A program made the position numbers and the translations under genes. The notes beneath the pieces were generated by a model. The model searched no databases, was not told the origin of the DNA, and saw only the letters and a program-made list of their open reading frames with translations. Positions 36,300-51,180 of a stretch of 64,000 nucleotides of DNA are shown piece after piece. The stretch covers positions 20,842,214 through 20,906,213 of the forward strand of contig CM061138.1 of the NCBI GenBank assembly GCA_030789695.1, in the 5' to 3' direction. Positions within the stretch are counted from its first letter, which is position 1; each line of letters opens with the position of its first letter. Source of the stretch: Scilla litardierei. Lineage: Eukaryota > Streptophyta > Magnoliopsida > Asparagales > Asparagaceae.

Positions 36300-36490
36300 G
36301 TGATTCTCCATAATCTTTCCCAAAGCACTTTTAATTTCAAAGTTTAAGTTTCCAAGGCACTTTCCCCCGAAATTTAATCTTCACAATCTTTCCCAATGCA
36401 CTTTTTCCCCCAAATTTAATTTCCACACTCTTTCCCAAGGCACTTCTAATTTCAAAGTTTATGTTCCCAAGACACTTTTCCCTAAAATTT
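36300..36490. repeat. Short degenerate tandem repeats (TTTCCCAARGCACTT)
   Basis: TTTCCCAAAGCAC, CCAAGGCACTTTCCC, TTTCCCAATGCACTTT, TTTCCCAAGGCACTTC and CCCAAGACACTTTTCCC follow one another with AATTTAAT / AATTTCAAAGTTT spacers. Confidence 0.7.
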
Positions 36491-36654
36491 TTCACAAAAT
36501 CCATTCTCAACCATTGATTTACCAAGATCAAATCTCAACCCCTCTTTATCTTGTCCTAGTCAGCCCTAGAATTCAAAAATCGCTGTCAAATGTATAATAG
36601 ATGTTCCATCAAATTTTGTTTGCTTTCAATTTTTTTTATTTGTTTACTGATTAT

Positions 36655-36775
36655 AATTAATAGTTTAATTTTATAGTTTAATTTTATAGTTTAGTATGAT
36701 AATTAGTTTAATTATATAGTTTAGTATAATAGTCAGTTTAATTATATAGTTTAATATAATAATTATTACAACCAG
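36655..36775. repeat. TAGTTTAATTWTATAGTTTA tandem repeats
   Basis: Four to five units of about 17-34 bp built on TAGTTTAATT(A/T)TATAG. Confidence 0.75.
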
Positions 36776-39700
36776 TGGACCACACATCAAACTTTCATCA
36801 TCCAAATTTTCAACCAACTTTCAACAAAAAACACACACAAAAGTTGTGGGGGCCCCACAAAATTTTCTCTGCGGGGCCACGCCCAGAAAAGTAGAATACT
36901 TCACTATAATAATCAGAGAATACAAACTCTAATAACCACGCTTCTATAAGGAAGAACACACTCCCCCTTAATACAAACCGTGAGGGGTGATCGCAATCAA
37001 CCCCGTGAAGTATTCTTGGCAAGCTCCCCTTGCCAGCAAGCTCCCCTTGCACCACCGACTAGATCAACTCCCTTGATCCTACGTGTGTATTCGCCGGCCT
37101 CCCTCCCGGAGTAATCTCACTAAAACTTTTTATCAAAAAGTCTGTAACCTAGTCGTCGTTGCTGCCGAACCCTAATAGCATGCCTTTCCGAAATCCACGG
37201 TTCAATCAGCCCCGATGCAATCAAATCTTGATACAGCTAGATAACTGCAATACCAGCAACTCTTCAACCAGAAAGAGATCCCTCAAAATCCGCAGGAGAT
37301 CGTTGCAAGGATATTGCCGGCTAACAACTCTCCAACCGTCTTTCAACAAAGATAACTGAGAGATATAAATAGCCAATCAAATCTTTAACAATATAAATCA
37401 ACATAAATACCTGAACTGTTAAAGATAGAAACTTAGGATCGCGATGACTCCAGGCTCGGATCCACGAATACCTTTGAACAACCAAAGCCGCCTATAGACA
37501 CAGCATGTTGAACATCATGGTACAACAAACTGTTCAACAATTCATCCAACAAGGTAGGCTGAGTCGATTCTCTCCTTCTTGATTACAGTAGCTCAGGTGC
37601 AACAAAACGTTCAACAAGAGACCCAACATCTTCCAGATATACCATCTAATAGCTTCAAGAAATAATGAGCAAACAACGAATGCCATATATGACAACGCAA
37701 TCATCAAGTAGATACTGAATAGCATGAATAAAACCTAACAACAATCATGCAAGAAACAATTTTCAATGTTCTGACGAGGCTATTCAAAGAAGTACAATTT
37801 AACCTACTTATTTTCTCCATGTCTATGAAGGACATGATGATAAGTACATATTTTTTGTTGTGTGATCGTTTTGTATTATGTAAAAGAAAGTGTATCGCGT
37901 CATTGTAGAAGATAGGAATATAAGTTATATGATGTTCATTATTCTCATTCAAACACAAGCGAGCAACCGACGTAAAAATTTCCTGCATCTGTCCTCAAAA
38001 ACTGAAAAACTTAGCTTTTCTCTTCTTTATTCGATGATGGGCATCATTTATTGTGATCTTCATATGTTAAACCCCAAATACATCACAAAATGTTCAAAAA
38101 AAAATTTGAGCTAAGAAGTGAGATAGATATAGTTCTCTTAACTCAAAATCATTCAATTTTTAACAATTCAATCCATGTGCAAATAATATTTAAAATACTA
38201 GATTGTTAGTGTGCTTATATTTTAGGGTATGTATATCAACATTAGCGATGGAGGTCATTGAAGCAAGAGGAAGAAAATGGAGTTTTAAAAGGACGATATA
38301 GAAAATTTCCTACCTCATGCTCATCTATTTTATTCCATGTATATCTCCTCTGAACACCCCCTAAACATGCATACATATACACAATCACATACGTGCATAC
38401 ATAGACATGCGGTGTATTTGAGAAATATGAGCGACATCTACCCAAGATGGAAATTCCTCATTGGTTCGGCATTGGAACTCCATATTCTAAAATCACAAAA
38501 CACTAAATATTATGTGTATACAAATGGTTTTGCTGATTCATCCACCCTTTACAAATTTAACGGTTCCGCATGAATAAAACTTTTTGACAGGTGAATGAAC
38601 AAGCAAAACCACTTGGGTTAACCCAATATTTAGTGTTTTGGGATATTAGACTATAATGATCAAAATGAACAAAAAGCTTTGTGTTTAGGTAATATTTGGT
38701 GTTTCGGTGTTTTAGAACATGGAGACCAAAATGAACGGTACCATTTTTCAAGTGAGCCCGATGGGTCTTACTCGTTCATCTTACCGTTGCAAAAAGTTTC
38801 ATATCGTGTATTTTGCTTGGTACCGTTCATTTTGATTTGCATAGTCTACAACCACAAATACCAAATATTACAAAATCCATATGCTATTTGCACGTTGATC
38901 TCTTCGTTGAAAAATTAACGATTTTACTGCAATCAAAATGCTTTGGATGTACCCAATATTTAATGCTATGAGATTTTAAAATATGAACATCAAAATAGAG
39001 GAACTAATCTTCTGAAATAGTGAAGAGCGGACTTTTCGAGTCATATATATATGGTTTAGCATATATGGCATATGTTCCCCATTATTCAATATGTGTGCGC
39101 GCTCATGTTGCCCATAGGTGCGCGCACCTGTACATGCCCCGTACCATGCATGTGGGGCACTTAAACTCATTTCATGATCATGTGTGGCACCAACAGCCCA
39201 GCATGGTAGCCAATGCTGCGCCAGTGATCCATAATTCTAAGCCCGCATTCACGTGGGGTCAAGCCTGGACCAAAGAGTTACCGTTGTGTGAGCGTAATCT
39301 AGGCTTGGTTGTGTACGTTCCTTCACTCACAGTGTCAAATGTAGGAACTAATGAAAGATTAATAGGGATGGTAATGTGGCATGTCCAATTAGAAGCACAA
39401 TCAGTCTTTAGACATTAGGCATGCTCCTTACCATCCCTACCCAGCATAATTCAACAGTTGACCAGAACTAGAGTTGCTCCCATTGTGCCAATTACATGAG
39501 AGCTTGGTTAAGCGAAAGCTTGGTTAAGCGCACGCACGGTCCATTCGCCCCGCTGGAATCGAACCATGGTCGTCCCAGCTAGGAGGCGGAGGAAAATGCC
39601 GCTGGATTACTGTCCATTGGCTGGAAGTGTGCAGGGTTTTCTAGCGAAAAAACAAAGAACATAAGCCTGCTGATAGCAATGCAATTATTCCTGATCCAAA

Positions 39701-39867
39701 TCCTCAACATCAGTACTGGTTTAAATTAAAAAAAATTCACAACTCAAAAAAAAAGTTGCCAATACCTCATCCGCAGCAAAGTCTGGAATAAAACAATTGC
39801 AACTACTAAGACAAATCATCCTCGTATATAGAAGAAAAGAGTCCACCGAAGCTGGGTGCCTTCTACA
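36776..39867. other. Intergenic DNA between PUX1 and SRP72, no gene recognised
   Basis: Copia/LTR-like non-coding text at about 36950-37400 has no confirmed ends. A set of diverged ATATTTGGTGTTTTGG-like words occurs in both orientations at 38490-38975. A B-box-like word lies near 39550. None supports a gene. The ORFs are short and motif-free. Confidence 0.45.
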
Positions 39868-42800
39868 TTACGATCTAGGCTTCTTCTTTCTTGATTTGTT
39901 AGAAGCCTTGGGCTGCTCTGAAGTAGTGGTAGTCTTTGCGCCTCCTTTAGCAGAGCTCGTGTTGCCTTGGGCCGCCTTTGAAGCCGAGGGGCCAGCAGCA
40001 TTCGCTGCAGCTGCAGCGTCGTGCTTCTCCCTAGCAACAGCTCCCTGAGAACCTCTTATTTGAGCTCTCTTATCTTTCCTCCTGGGCCTATAGCTCGATC
40101 TCTCTCTCCTTGGCAACCACCTCTCGGGATCCGGTGGAGGCCCAGGATTTGCGGGATCAAACCCTTTCGGATACCTAGGCTTCCTCTTCCTCTTCTTCGC
40201 TCTAGCCTTCTTCACTTCCTCGGAGACTTCCATCTTTGACACATGCATGCCTTCCACCAGCTTCGCCCCATGAGTCTTCTCCAGGCTCTCTACATTGATT
40301 CCCTTCAGACCCGGTAAAGCCCCCAGCTTCTTCTCATACAATTCTGCCTTTTCAAGGTCGGCACGGGCTGCTGTCGTTACTAGACCCACCAATGCCTCAA
40401 TACTCCCTTGACTCTTCACAAGCTCTTCGTACAGCTGAGAGGCCTCTTCTTCACGCCCATGGTTGAGCTTAAAAGAAGCAGCTTCTCGCACGATGACATC
40501 TAGCTTGTTATTTTCAGTCATTGCGTTCCTCCACCATTGGATTGCAGAGTCCAGGACCGCATTAGCGCCATTTACGTCACCCAAACGCTCCCTCAGAGAA
40601 ACTATTGTGGCAACGGTAGCAGGCATGTGTTGGATGTCAGGTATCCTGGACAGCGACTCTGCAGCAATCTGGGAGTGGCCGACGGCAGCGGCAATTTGAG
40701 CACGGGCAAGAAGGAGCTGCTTAGATTTGTCAGGGAATTTGTCTGCAGCTTGACCTAATATCTCCTCGGCTTTTGCAACCTTCTTTTCTCTTACATGAAC
40801 AGCAGCTTGAAGAAGAACAGGTGTGATGCTGTTTGGGAACATTTCTGGAAGTACAGAAACAAGCTCTTGGGCCTGCAAGATAAATGACAACAGTTTTTAA
40901 ATAAAAAGAGTATGTAGGCAATCAAAAACATCCAATGATATAATAGCATTCTAGCATTAGAGTGCTACAGGAACAAGGGGCAAGGGACAATCCATCTGTT
41001 CAGAAGCGTGTGATACCAGAACTTCCCAATGTTTTGGCACATTGAAATGGTTATATTTCAATCAAGGTTTGAGGTTTCGGCCGATACCCATGCGTATCGC
41101 TCGTATCGTATCGGTATCGGTGGGTAACGATACCGAAACTAGGGGTTAGTTTCGGTATCGGTCGATACTGACCGATACCGTTCAGTCTCGGCCGATACCG
41201 GCCGATACTGACCGATATCGTTCAGTCTCGGCCGATATTGGCCGATACTGACCGATACCGTTCAGCCTCGGACGAAGACGGAGGAAGAAGAATGTGTACT
41301 TAAATAAAAATTCTCTAAAAAAACCCAAAAAATTACGTAGATCAAGAGGTTGCAAAGAAAGCTCGGTTAAAAGAGAGGAGAAAACCCTAGGGTTCGACTT
41401 GAAAATAATGAAGAATTAGACGAAGAAGAGGCAAAACCAAGAACAAATTGCTGAAAAACGAAGAAAAATGAAAAAAAAGGAAGATGAAAAAATTGAACTC
41501 ACTGCATCGCGTCGTCGTCTCGCCGAACCCGCCTCCTGCCTCGTCGAACACGCCTCTTGTCTCGCCGTTCCACCTCGACCATCTAGCGTGAGAGAGACAG
41601 AGAGTAAAGAGAGAGAGAGAGAAAGAGAGGCCCGATTCGCCTTTCAGGAGAGGCTGCGTTTTTAAAAGGCAAACTTGTAAATAAGTGGTATGTGCGTAGA
41701 GTAAAACAGTCTGTACACATAGCAAGCGGATTTTTTGTGAAAACCCTGTAAATAAGTGGTATGTGCGCAAATCAAAATGGTGGGTACGCAAAGCAATGCC
41801 CAACAGTTTTTTTGTCAAACTTGTAAATAAGTGGGTTGTGCGCAAGGTAAAACGGTGGGCGCGCAAGGCAAGCTTTAGGATCTATTCATTTTTTTTAATA
41901 TTTAGTATTTAAGTACCAAACTTTAGGTATTTAGTATTTGATATGATTACGAACTCAAATTTAGTTTATCTATTTAGTATGTAGTATTTGATAGTATATG
42001 ATTAATATTTTAGTTTGTTAAGTATTTAATAGTATTTGATAGGTTTAGATTTAAGAATCTCCAAAACCATCACTATGTATATATATTATATACATATTTA
42101 AAGTATCTCTGAAACCGAAACCGATACCCGCGATACGGACGAAACCGAAACTTGCTTCCGAAACCACCGAAACGGGCGATACCGATACCGAAACCTAAAT
42201 TTTGGAAAGAACGATACCGAGACCGAAACCGAGACCTAAAACCTTGATTTCAATAGCAAATGCTTTACTAAAATTTGCTATTTTCATTGGACATATACAT
42301 ACACGTAGCTCAGGGATAGGAGGATGCACATATGCATAAGCTTCCAAAGAACTAGTCAATGATTAGAACAAAGGAAAAGAAAAAAATGCATCTTTGGTTA
42401 AATTAGACTTTTTTTCCTGGTATTACTATTGTACTGTAAATTATCTTAAGTGCGCCTGAGACTGGATCCCAAAATAAATGCCTGATGAGAATGGTTCGAC
42501 AGCCACTATCATTATGACAAAAAATGCAAGATTTTCCACAAAAAATGTTAGGGTGAATAGATAAACATATATAATAATCAGGTTGAATATTCACGAAAAT
42601 AAAAGGACAGCTAATCATTATGAATTGGATAGAAGAATAAAATGCCTGATTAGAAGAAAAGTAGTCACCTGATCCAGTTTATTTGCCTGAAGAAGCAGAA
42701 GCAGACGGTTGGCGTATAAAGCTTCTTTCTGTCTTTGGAATAGCTTAAAATCAAGACCGCTGGCAAGCTGGAACTGTTTTGCACCACCAGTTCTCTCTAT

Positions 42801-45800
42801 TAACCGATCGAGTTTCCTCAAACTATCTGAAGTATCCTTTGTACCCCTCAGAGCAATGAGATTATTTGTAGCCACCGCTAGGGTTGCAGGATCCGCCAAG
42901 TTGCGGTTTATCGTACCCGTGTAAGATTCTGTTGCCTCTTGAGTGTGCCCCATTAACTATTAAGAAATAAAAAAACTAAGCTTTTCGAAAGGCATATTTT
43001 CAATGAACAACAAAAATAACTGTATATGGGGAGTTGTTGGGGTTTTAAAAGATAAGTTTGCCGTTCACCTGGTGCACATATGTCAGCTGTACAGATATTG
43101 GAGCTAGTTCATATTCTATTTCATCATCAGCATAATCCTCGTCCATCAGCATTTCCTGGCCGATTCTGATAGAACAGTAAAGTAAGCCTCCATCCACTGG
43201 ACCATTTCCATCAATACCATCTTCAGATATCAAGCATGCATCGATTTAACTTAACAATGATTATGTATTATCTACTGCATCTACTTTCACTGCATTTATT
43301 TTATAAATAAGGTTCATGTCTCCTTTTTTTTCCATGTAAATCTCTAATGCTATAACTCAAAAGCATTTTTAAAACTTCAGCAGGCAGCAGATTGATCTGC
43401 AGTGTTTCATGAAATGGTAAACAAACTCATAAGGACCACCGACAAAAGAATCCATTTGACAGTATTTGTTCCTGAAATTTTTTATAAAAAAATACCTGCA
43501 CACCATTACTCTCGAGATGATGTGATATCTTCATTCTTCATCATGCGAGCCCCACAACAATTAAAGGTACCAACAACATGTACATTGAATTGGATTTTTA
43601 CAATTACATTAAATTAAAATTTTACAGATATCTCTCATTTTCTTTTATTCATAATAATTACATTCGGGCTAGACTAATGAAAACATATCCAATTCGTAGA
43701 TTGGAAAATAAATAAAAATTGAAATTATGATATTTTCAACAATGCAGTCTTCTAAATTTTGTATTTTTATTCACCTGGTTCTAATAAGCAGCCTAAAACA
43801 TTTAAATTTATATCAATCTCATATAAAACCTTTTCAAATGTCATTCTTTCTGTTTTCTTCATCAGATGAAATTACAAGTCAAAATATGCATCACGAATAT
43901 TTTTACCTTCTAGCCTTCTTATACATAAAAATCTTATTTTTGTCTTTAGCTATGCATGTAATCTTAATAATGTGTCCTTTGAACCGAATTATTGTAAAAA
44001 ATTAAACCACGTCTAACATTCTAAAAAAAGGCTAGGATCATATAATCTGTTAATCTGTTGCTCTCAAAAAATACTCTAAAATGCCAAATTTTAACAACTT
44101 TGCGCATGAATCTTAATTTACTTCTGCATGCCATCTTATTTTTGACTGTTTTTCAATAGTAATGATAAATGCTTCATCTTTCCAATTGTATGTGCATTTG
44201 CACGTGCCAAAAAACCAGATTTATATAATGCAACTGCAAGAGAGGTTTCACTTTAGGGGACGTCATAACCATCATTTACGCACAGAATCATAAATCAACC
44301 ATTCCGTACTTATTAGTAAATTTATAATGTTTTCCCTCTTAACAGAATGTTCATAAATGAACATCTCTCTATATTATTATTGTGTGAACCCTTAGAGAGT
44401 TTTGCCATCATAATTGAATTGCATCTCTCACCCCTATCAAGGCCATGTATTTTGAAAGATATTAAAGTTCTACAAAATTATTAGATTGTCACTGAAGTTA
44501 TTTAAATGCATTAGTTTGGAAAGTATGGGTCATATTATTTGCCCAAGACAGCATCCTTAGATTAATTCACATTTATAGCATTTAGAATGTTTTGATTCAG
44601 AAATTCACCCTTGATCTAAACTGTATAATTAAAAAAGATATATTTTAAGGGAACAAAATGGGTTGCTTACATGAGCATGCATGTGCCACGGATCTAGCTA
44701 CTATTTAACGGAGCACGCATAGCCGGTAAAGTGACACTACAAACGAAACATGACACTAAGCAATGCCAGATGTTTGAGTATTCCGACAATCATGTTGAAC
44801 AAGTTTTCTAACACAGTGCATGTGTGTGTGTCAAGGTTAGATTCATAGGACGAAAAAAACGTGTATGATTTCTCTAGTACCGTGAGAAGAAGAGTTTCCA
44901 AAGTGAACAAGAAGAAAGGAATCAGAACCATAAGAACAATTAAACTCAGATTAGCATTTACAAGTTGAGAATTTAATGTCTATGCAGAACAGGCAAACAA
45001 GTCAAAGGAACACTGGGATCTTGAAAAATGTAATAAAGATCGCAACCAGAATGAACATTACTGAAGGCCCTACAAGGTTTAATGACAGGATCAGATTGAA
45101 AGTTTGAACATTTGCCAATAGAATACGGTCCATCATGAAGGTCATAGGTTTTTAGTATGTCCAACAGTTGAAGCATGCTTTCCAGACAAATGAATTTGCC
45201 TTGCCTTACAGGAGCAATTCCAGATTTTCACTATATCCTCAATAGAAGCTGTGTTAGACAACCTCATTTCAGCATTTGAATTGAACCAAACAGCAGTTGC
45301 ACATGGATAAAAGAGGAATGTGTGCTTATGCTGCTTCCCGAATCATTGGATGATATGAACAATTCAGGTAGGTTTTGCATGCTTGAACGATGGGAAGGAA
45401 CTCTGGCTCTAGCATGATAACAGCTGATTTGCTGATAGACATTATTGTGGTTCTCCTTTCCACAAAGACTAAGATCAAGGTTTGAAAAGTTTTAGACAAG
45501 GCAAATGGCTATTCACATGTCTAGAGAAGTAGCTGCCTTAAAACTTCACTCACTGAAGACACACTCTGAATATGTGGACTTGCACATGGTAATTGAGAGG
45601 CATAACAACAAAGGAAACCAATCTGGGAATGAACACAGAGCCAAAAGTAACTAAGATACATGAAAGAACAAGAAAGGAATTCGTGACTTAAAACAAACAC
45701 AGATGCACACACAAACAGAGGAATGGATGGTTTGGGGGGGTGGGTGCGTGCGTGTAAGGAAACTATACTATGAGAATGGTTCTCAAACTGAGCTTCGTGA

Positions 45801-48800
45801 ACTCCGTGGTTGGCCATTCCACGGATGATCCCAACCATACATCTTACATCGACAGTACAAACGAGTCCAACAAAATGAATCAAGCAGTTTCAAACCGTTT
45901 AACCCATGAAATCTAGTGATATCTTTTTGGGATGGCTGATTATTGCATTTTTTGCGATCATTAGAAGCATGAAATAGAGGGATTGAAACTGCTTAATTTC
46001 TCTTTGATAGGCAAGTTCTCATGCGTAGATCAAGATGTAAAGTACAAATCATCCATCAAATGGCCAACCGGGGAGTTATCACAAAGTGATAGATCGAAGC
46101 GATTCTATGAGAAAGCTTCGTGAGAACTTCAAGGTGGGTTATCCTATGGATGAACCCTACATTTTGGTCTATGATTCTACACATCCACCCTATCCTAACC
46201 TACATTACACAGACACGAAAACATCGACACGGGAGCGACACGACACGAAACATCAACACTAACGCAAATTCAAAAAACATACTCAAAATATAAGAATTGT
46301 GTTCAATTCGTGTGTCACGTATTCAACATGATATGATACCATGATTGACGTGTCCGAGTTATCGATAGCTTTCCAAATAGAAATCAAGCAATTTCAAGAC
46401 TTTTTGATGATGCATCTGATGACATCTGCCTTTTCTACGGCTGATAGTTCATAGTTTTTGCAATCATTGGATGCAATAGCTAAGGCTTGGAACCATTTGA
46501 TTCTATTCGCTATGCTAGTTTCGATGTGTAAATCAAGATGCATTGGTCAAATCATTTATAGAATGATTTGTTGATGGAGTACAGAAAAGGAAAATTATGG
46601 TGTGGATTTAGAAGAAGAAAATTAGGAATTTGATAAATTTTCCAGCCTCATACCGGGAAGATCTGACGATCACCCACTCATGAGAAGATTTTTCACACCT
46701 CGTTCCCAGGCAACCAAGCACACTTTCACACTCCAATGCAAAATAATTAATTTTTAAAGAAACGCAAAGTTTACTTTAAATTTCTCACATTCAACTCAAC
46801 TCTTCATCATTAAAAGAGATAAATACAAATGCATATTTATATGCTAATACAAAGACTAATTCGACTCATACATAAACTCCTAAATAGATTGAAATAAAAA
46901 TTCCTAAATAAAATAAAAAATTTCATTAGAACAGAAAATTAAAAAAGACTCAAATTCTTTAGAAAAGAAAATTCTAAAAGATTCAATTTTTTTAAAAGGA
47001 AATTGTAAAGGACTCAAATTTCATTTTAAAAAAACTTTAAAAGGACTCAAATAACTAACTCTAAAGAACTCAAATAAACTTAAATAATAAAATCTTAAAG
47101 AATCAAATATTAAAACGAATCCACTTCAAAATTAGATCTTCGTCAAAATTAGATTTTCGTCATTCTTTCCGACTTTAAGAACTTCAATAAATGGTGATAG
47201 AAATAGCATATAACCAAGTAAAAATTAGTAAGTTTTTGTAGTTAAAAAAGAAGCATCCGTGAACCTTGAAGTAAAGCAATATATAGATTTACATATGAAT
47301 ATCTTCTGTAAAATATTTCTAAATCACAAAAGATTGGAAGCTATATAAAATCTGTTGGTTAGTAAGATGTGGATGATCAGGGATGATGAAGTTAACCAGT
47401 TCTAGTATCAGGATGATCTCTAAGCTAAACTGAGGCGTAGAATCATCGTACAACCCAGGCTCCGACTCTTGCTTAGTCACAAGCTCAAACTTAGGCTCAA
47501 ATTGGACTCGGTCATAGTCTCAATCTTGATCAAAGGTATGTAAGCAAACTCAGGCTCCAACTTAATCTTGTACTCTCATCTGCCTTGGGCTCGATTGTAG
47601 ACTCAACATCTGGCTTGGGTTCTTATTCGAACTTCATAGGTTTTCTCATGCTCAGCTTATTAGAGCTCAACATATTCTTTTGATCAACTTGAACCTTAGA
47701 TTAGGAATGGATCAACACAATTTTCTTCCTATTAAACATAATGCATGCATGTTTAAACTTCTAGAACTCATCACATCTAGATTGTATAATCAAAATCTTT
47801 CTAACAAAATCTGCACGTCTATGGGTATAATATTATGATCATGATAGCTCGCAAACAGGATAGCCACTAAATATTAATGGGTAACTAAATGAGCAGTCTT
47901 ATCAACCCAAGTGACATTATATGACTGAGGTGTAACTATTAAATTCATACTCTACAATGGATTTGATAACAATATTAACATAACTTCATTAATCATCAAT
48001 TTACTAAAATTATCACATACTTTAAAATAGATGTGAAAAATGCTAATTCTATGTCAATCTTCCTCACCTTTAGGTGTTGTTGATATACACCTAATGAAAT
48101 TAAGAAGATCACTAGATTCATATTAATCTTCATCTGCATCAGTAGTATTTTTTGGTGCATAGATTACTTCCATCATTCTTCTAAAATATGTAGTGCTCAA
48201 CCTGACTTGTAACTGGTTCGAATGGATTTGAAATCTGACTGAAAACGGCTTCAGACTCTTTAAAATAGCGAGATATGTTGACTGAGAAATCCAATGAAAA
48301 TCCTATAAAAATTTTAAAAGTGAAAGTCACCGTTGCGCCCGAAAAATCCGAGAAAACCACATTCAATACTCTAGCAAAAAATTTCTGAAATTTAATTAAA
48401 GTAAAAAAAATTTATCAATTTTGATTTTTTTCCTTCTAATTTGAATTTTTTCCCCATCTTTTTTTGACTTATTCCTCCAATTTTTTAATGTTTTCTCTCT
48501 TTTTTGATTTTTTTTCTTTATTTTTTCTCTCTTTTATTTGACTCTCATTTTTAATTGATTTTTTCCTTTTTTCACTCTTTTTTATTTTATTTTTATCTAA
48601 AACATAACTAGCAGAAAAACAGGACGATGATGAAGAAAGAAAATTAAACAAGAGTCGGGATTTAGCTCTGATATCAAATATGATGCAGGATTGAACAGGA
48701 AAACTAAAATGTGGATTTAGGGAAGAAGAAAATTAGGAATTTGATAAACTTTCAAGCCACGCATCCTGAAGATCTGATGATCAACGACTCATATGTCAAA

Positions 48801-51149
48801 CGTGAAATTTTTTCGCAATCAATGTAACCAAGTCACTCTCGCGACTTGCATTCCAATACAAAAAAATTATTTTCATATGAATATCTTCTGTAAAATATTT
48901 CTAAATCACAAAAGATTGGAAGCTATATAAAATCTGTTGGTTAGTAAGATGTGGATGATCAGGGATGATGAAGTTAACCAGTTCTAGTATCAGGATGATC
49001 TCTACGCTAAACTGAGGCTTAGAATCATCGTACAACCTAGGCTCCGACTATGCTCAGTCACAAGCTCAAACTTAGGCTCAAATTGGACTCGGTCATAGTC
49101 TCAATCTTGATCAAAGGTATGTAAGTAAACTCAGGCTCCAACTTAATCTTGTACTCGCATCTGCCTTGGGCTCGATTGTGGACTCAACATCTGGCTTGGG
49201 TTCTTATTCGAACTTCATAGGTTTTCTCATGCTTAGCTTATTAGAGCTCAACATATTCTTTTGATCAACTTGAACCTTAGATTAGGAATGGATCAACACA
49301 ATTTTCTTCCTATTAAACATAATGCGTGCATGTTTAAACTTCTAGAACTCATCACATCTAGATTGTATAATCAAAATCTTTCTAACAAAATCCATACAAC
49401 GTCTATGGGTATAATATTATGATCATGATAGCTCGCAAACAGGATAGCCACTAAATATTAATGTGTAACTAAATGAGCAGTCTTATCAACCCAAGTGACA
49501 TTATATGACTGAGGTGTAACTATTAAATTCATACTCTCTACAATGGATTAGATAACAATATTAACATAACTTCATTAATCATCAATTTACTAAAATTATC
49601 ACATACTTTAAAATAGATGTGAAAAATGCTAATTCTCTGTCAATCTTCCTCACCTTTAGGTGTTGTTGATATACACCTAATGAAATTAAGAAGATCACTA
49701 GATTCGTATTAATCTTCATCTGCCTCAGTAGTATTTTTCGGTGCATAGATTACTTCCATCATTCTTCTAAAATATGTAGTGCTCAACCTGACTTGTAACT
49801 GGTTCTAATGGATTTGAAATCTGACTGAAAACGGCTTCTGACTCTTTAAAATAGCGAGATGTGTTGACTGAGAAATCCAATGAAAATCCTATAAAAATTT
49901 TAAAAGTGAAAGTCACCGTTGCGCCCAAAAAATCTGAGAAGACCACATTCAATACTCTAGCAAAAAATTTCTGAAATTTAATTAAAGTAAATTTTTTTAT
50001 CAATATTGATTTTTTTGCCTCTATTTTGAATTTTTTCCCCATCTTTTTTTGACTTATTCCTCTAATTTTTTAATGTTCTCTCTTTTTTGATTTTTTCTTT
50101 ATTTTTTCTCTTTTATTTTACTCTCATTTTTAATTGATTTTTTCCTTTTTTCACTCTTTTTTATTTTATTTTTATCTAAAACATAACTAGCAGAAAAACA
50201 GGACGATGATGAAGAAAGAAAACTAAACAAGAGTCAGGATTTAGCTCTGATATCAAATATGATGCAGGATTGAACAGGAAAACTATAATGTGGATTTAGG
50301 GAAGAAGAAAATTAGGAATTTGATAAACTTTCAAGCCACGCATCCTGAAGATCTGATGATCAACGACTCACATGTCAAACGTGAAAATTTTTCGCAATCA
50401 ACGTAACCAAGTCACTCTCGCGAATTGCATTCCAATACAAAAAATTTATTTTTTGGGAAAACATAAAGTTTACATCAAATTTCTCAAATTTAATTCAACT
50501 CTTCATCATTAAAAAGATAAATACAAAGCCATATTTATAAGCTAATACAAAGATTAATTTGACCCATAATCAAACTTTTAAATAAATTCAAGCAAAAACT
50601 CCTAAATAAAATAAAAGAGTTGTTTAGAACAGAAAACTAGAAAAAAACTCATTCTTTAGAAAATGGAGCTCTAAAGAGACTCGAATTCCTTCAAATTCCT
50701 TTAGAAAAGAACACTTTAAAAGGACTCAAAACCCTTTTTTTAATTCTAAAAGGAATCAAATAACTAACTCTAAAAAGACTCAAATAAACTCAAATAATAA
50801 CATCTAGAAGACTCAAATACTAATTTGAATCCAATTTGAAATTAATTCCTTTAGAAAAGAACACTTTAAAAGGACTCAAACCGCTTTTTTTAATTCTAAA
50901 AGGAATCAAATAACTAACTCTAAAAAGACTCAAATAAACTCAAATAATAACATCTAGAAGACTCAAATACTAATTTGAATCCAATTTGAATTTGAATCTA
51001 AATCATCTGTCATGATGTTCTCATGAAACTAAATTGAGCAATGGTGGAGGGGGATAGGGGGGAGTCTAAATTGGCGAACTTGACTAGCAACTACGGCCAA
51101 AGAAAATAAAGAAAAGGAACCTGGAATGAACACACCCCCAACCAAAACG

Positions 51150-51180
<31 letters not shown>

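Noticed and set aside
39545..39590. tRNA gene on the minus strand (GGTTCGATTCC B-box-like word)
   Set aside because: No matching acceptor or D/anticodon stems upstream; only the B-box-like word is present.
45521..45883. 120-codon minus-strand ORF in SRP72 intron 3
   Set aside because: No recognisable motif, no splice context, hydrophobic/His-rich low-information composition.
49767..50042. 91-codon ORF, with a similar one at 48181-48366, as a candidate gag of the tandem retroelement
   Set aside because: No zinc knuckle, capsid or protease motif; it differs between the two internal copies in extent and looks like a chance ORF.
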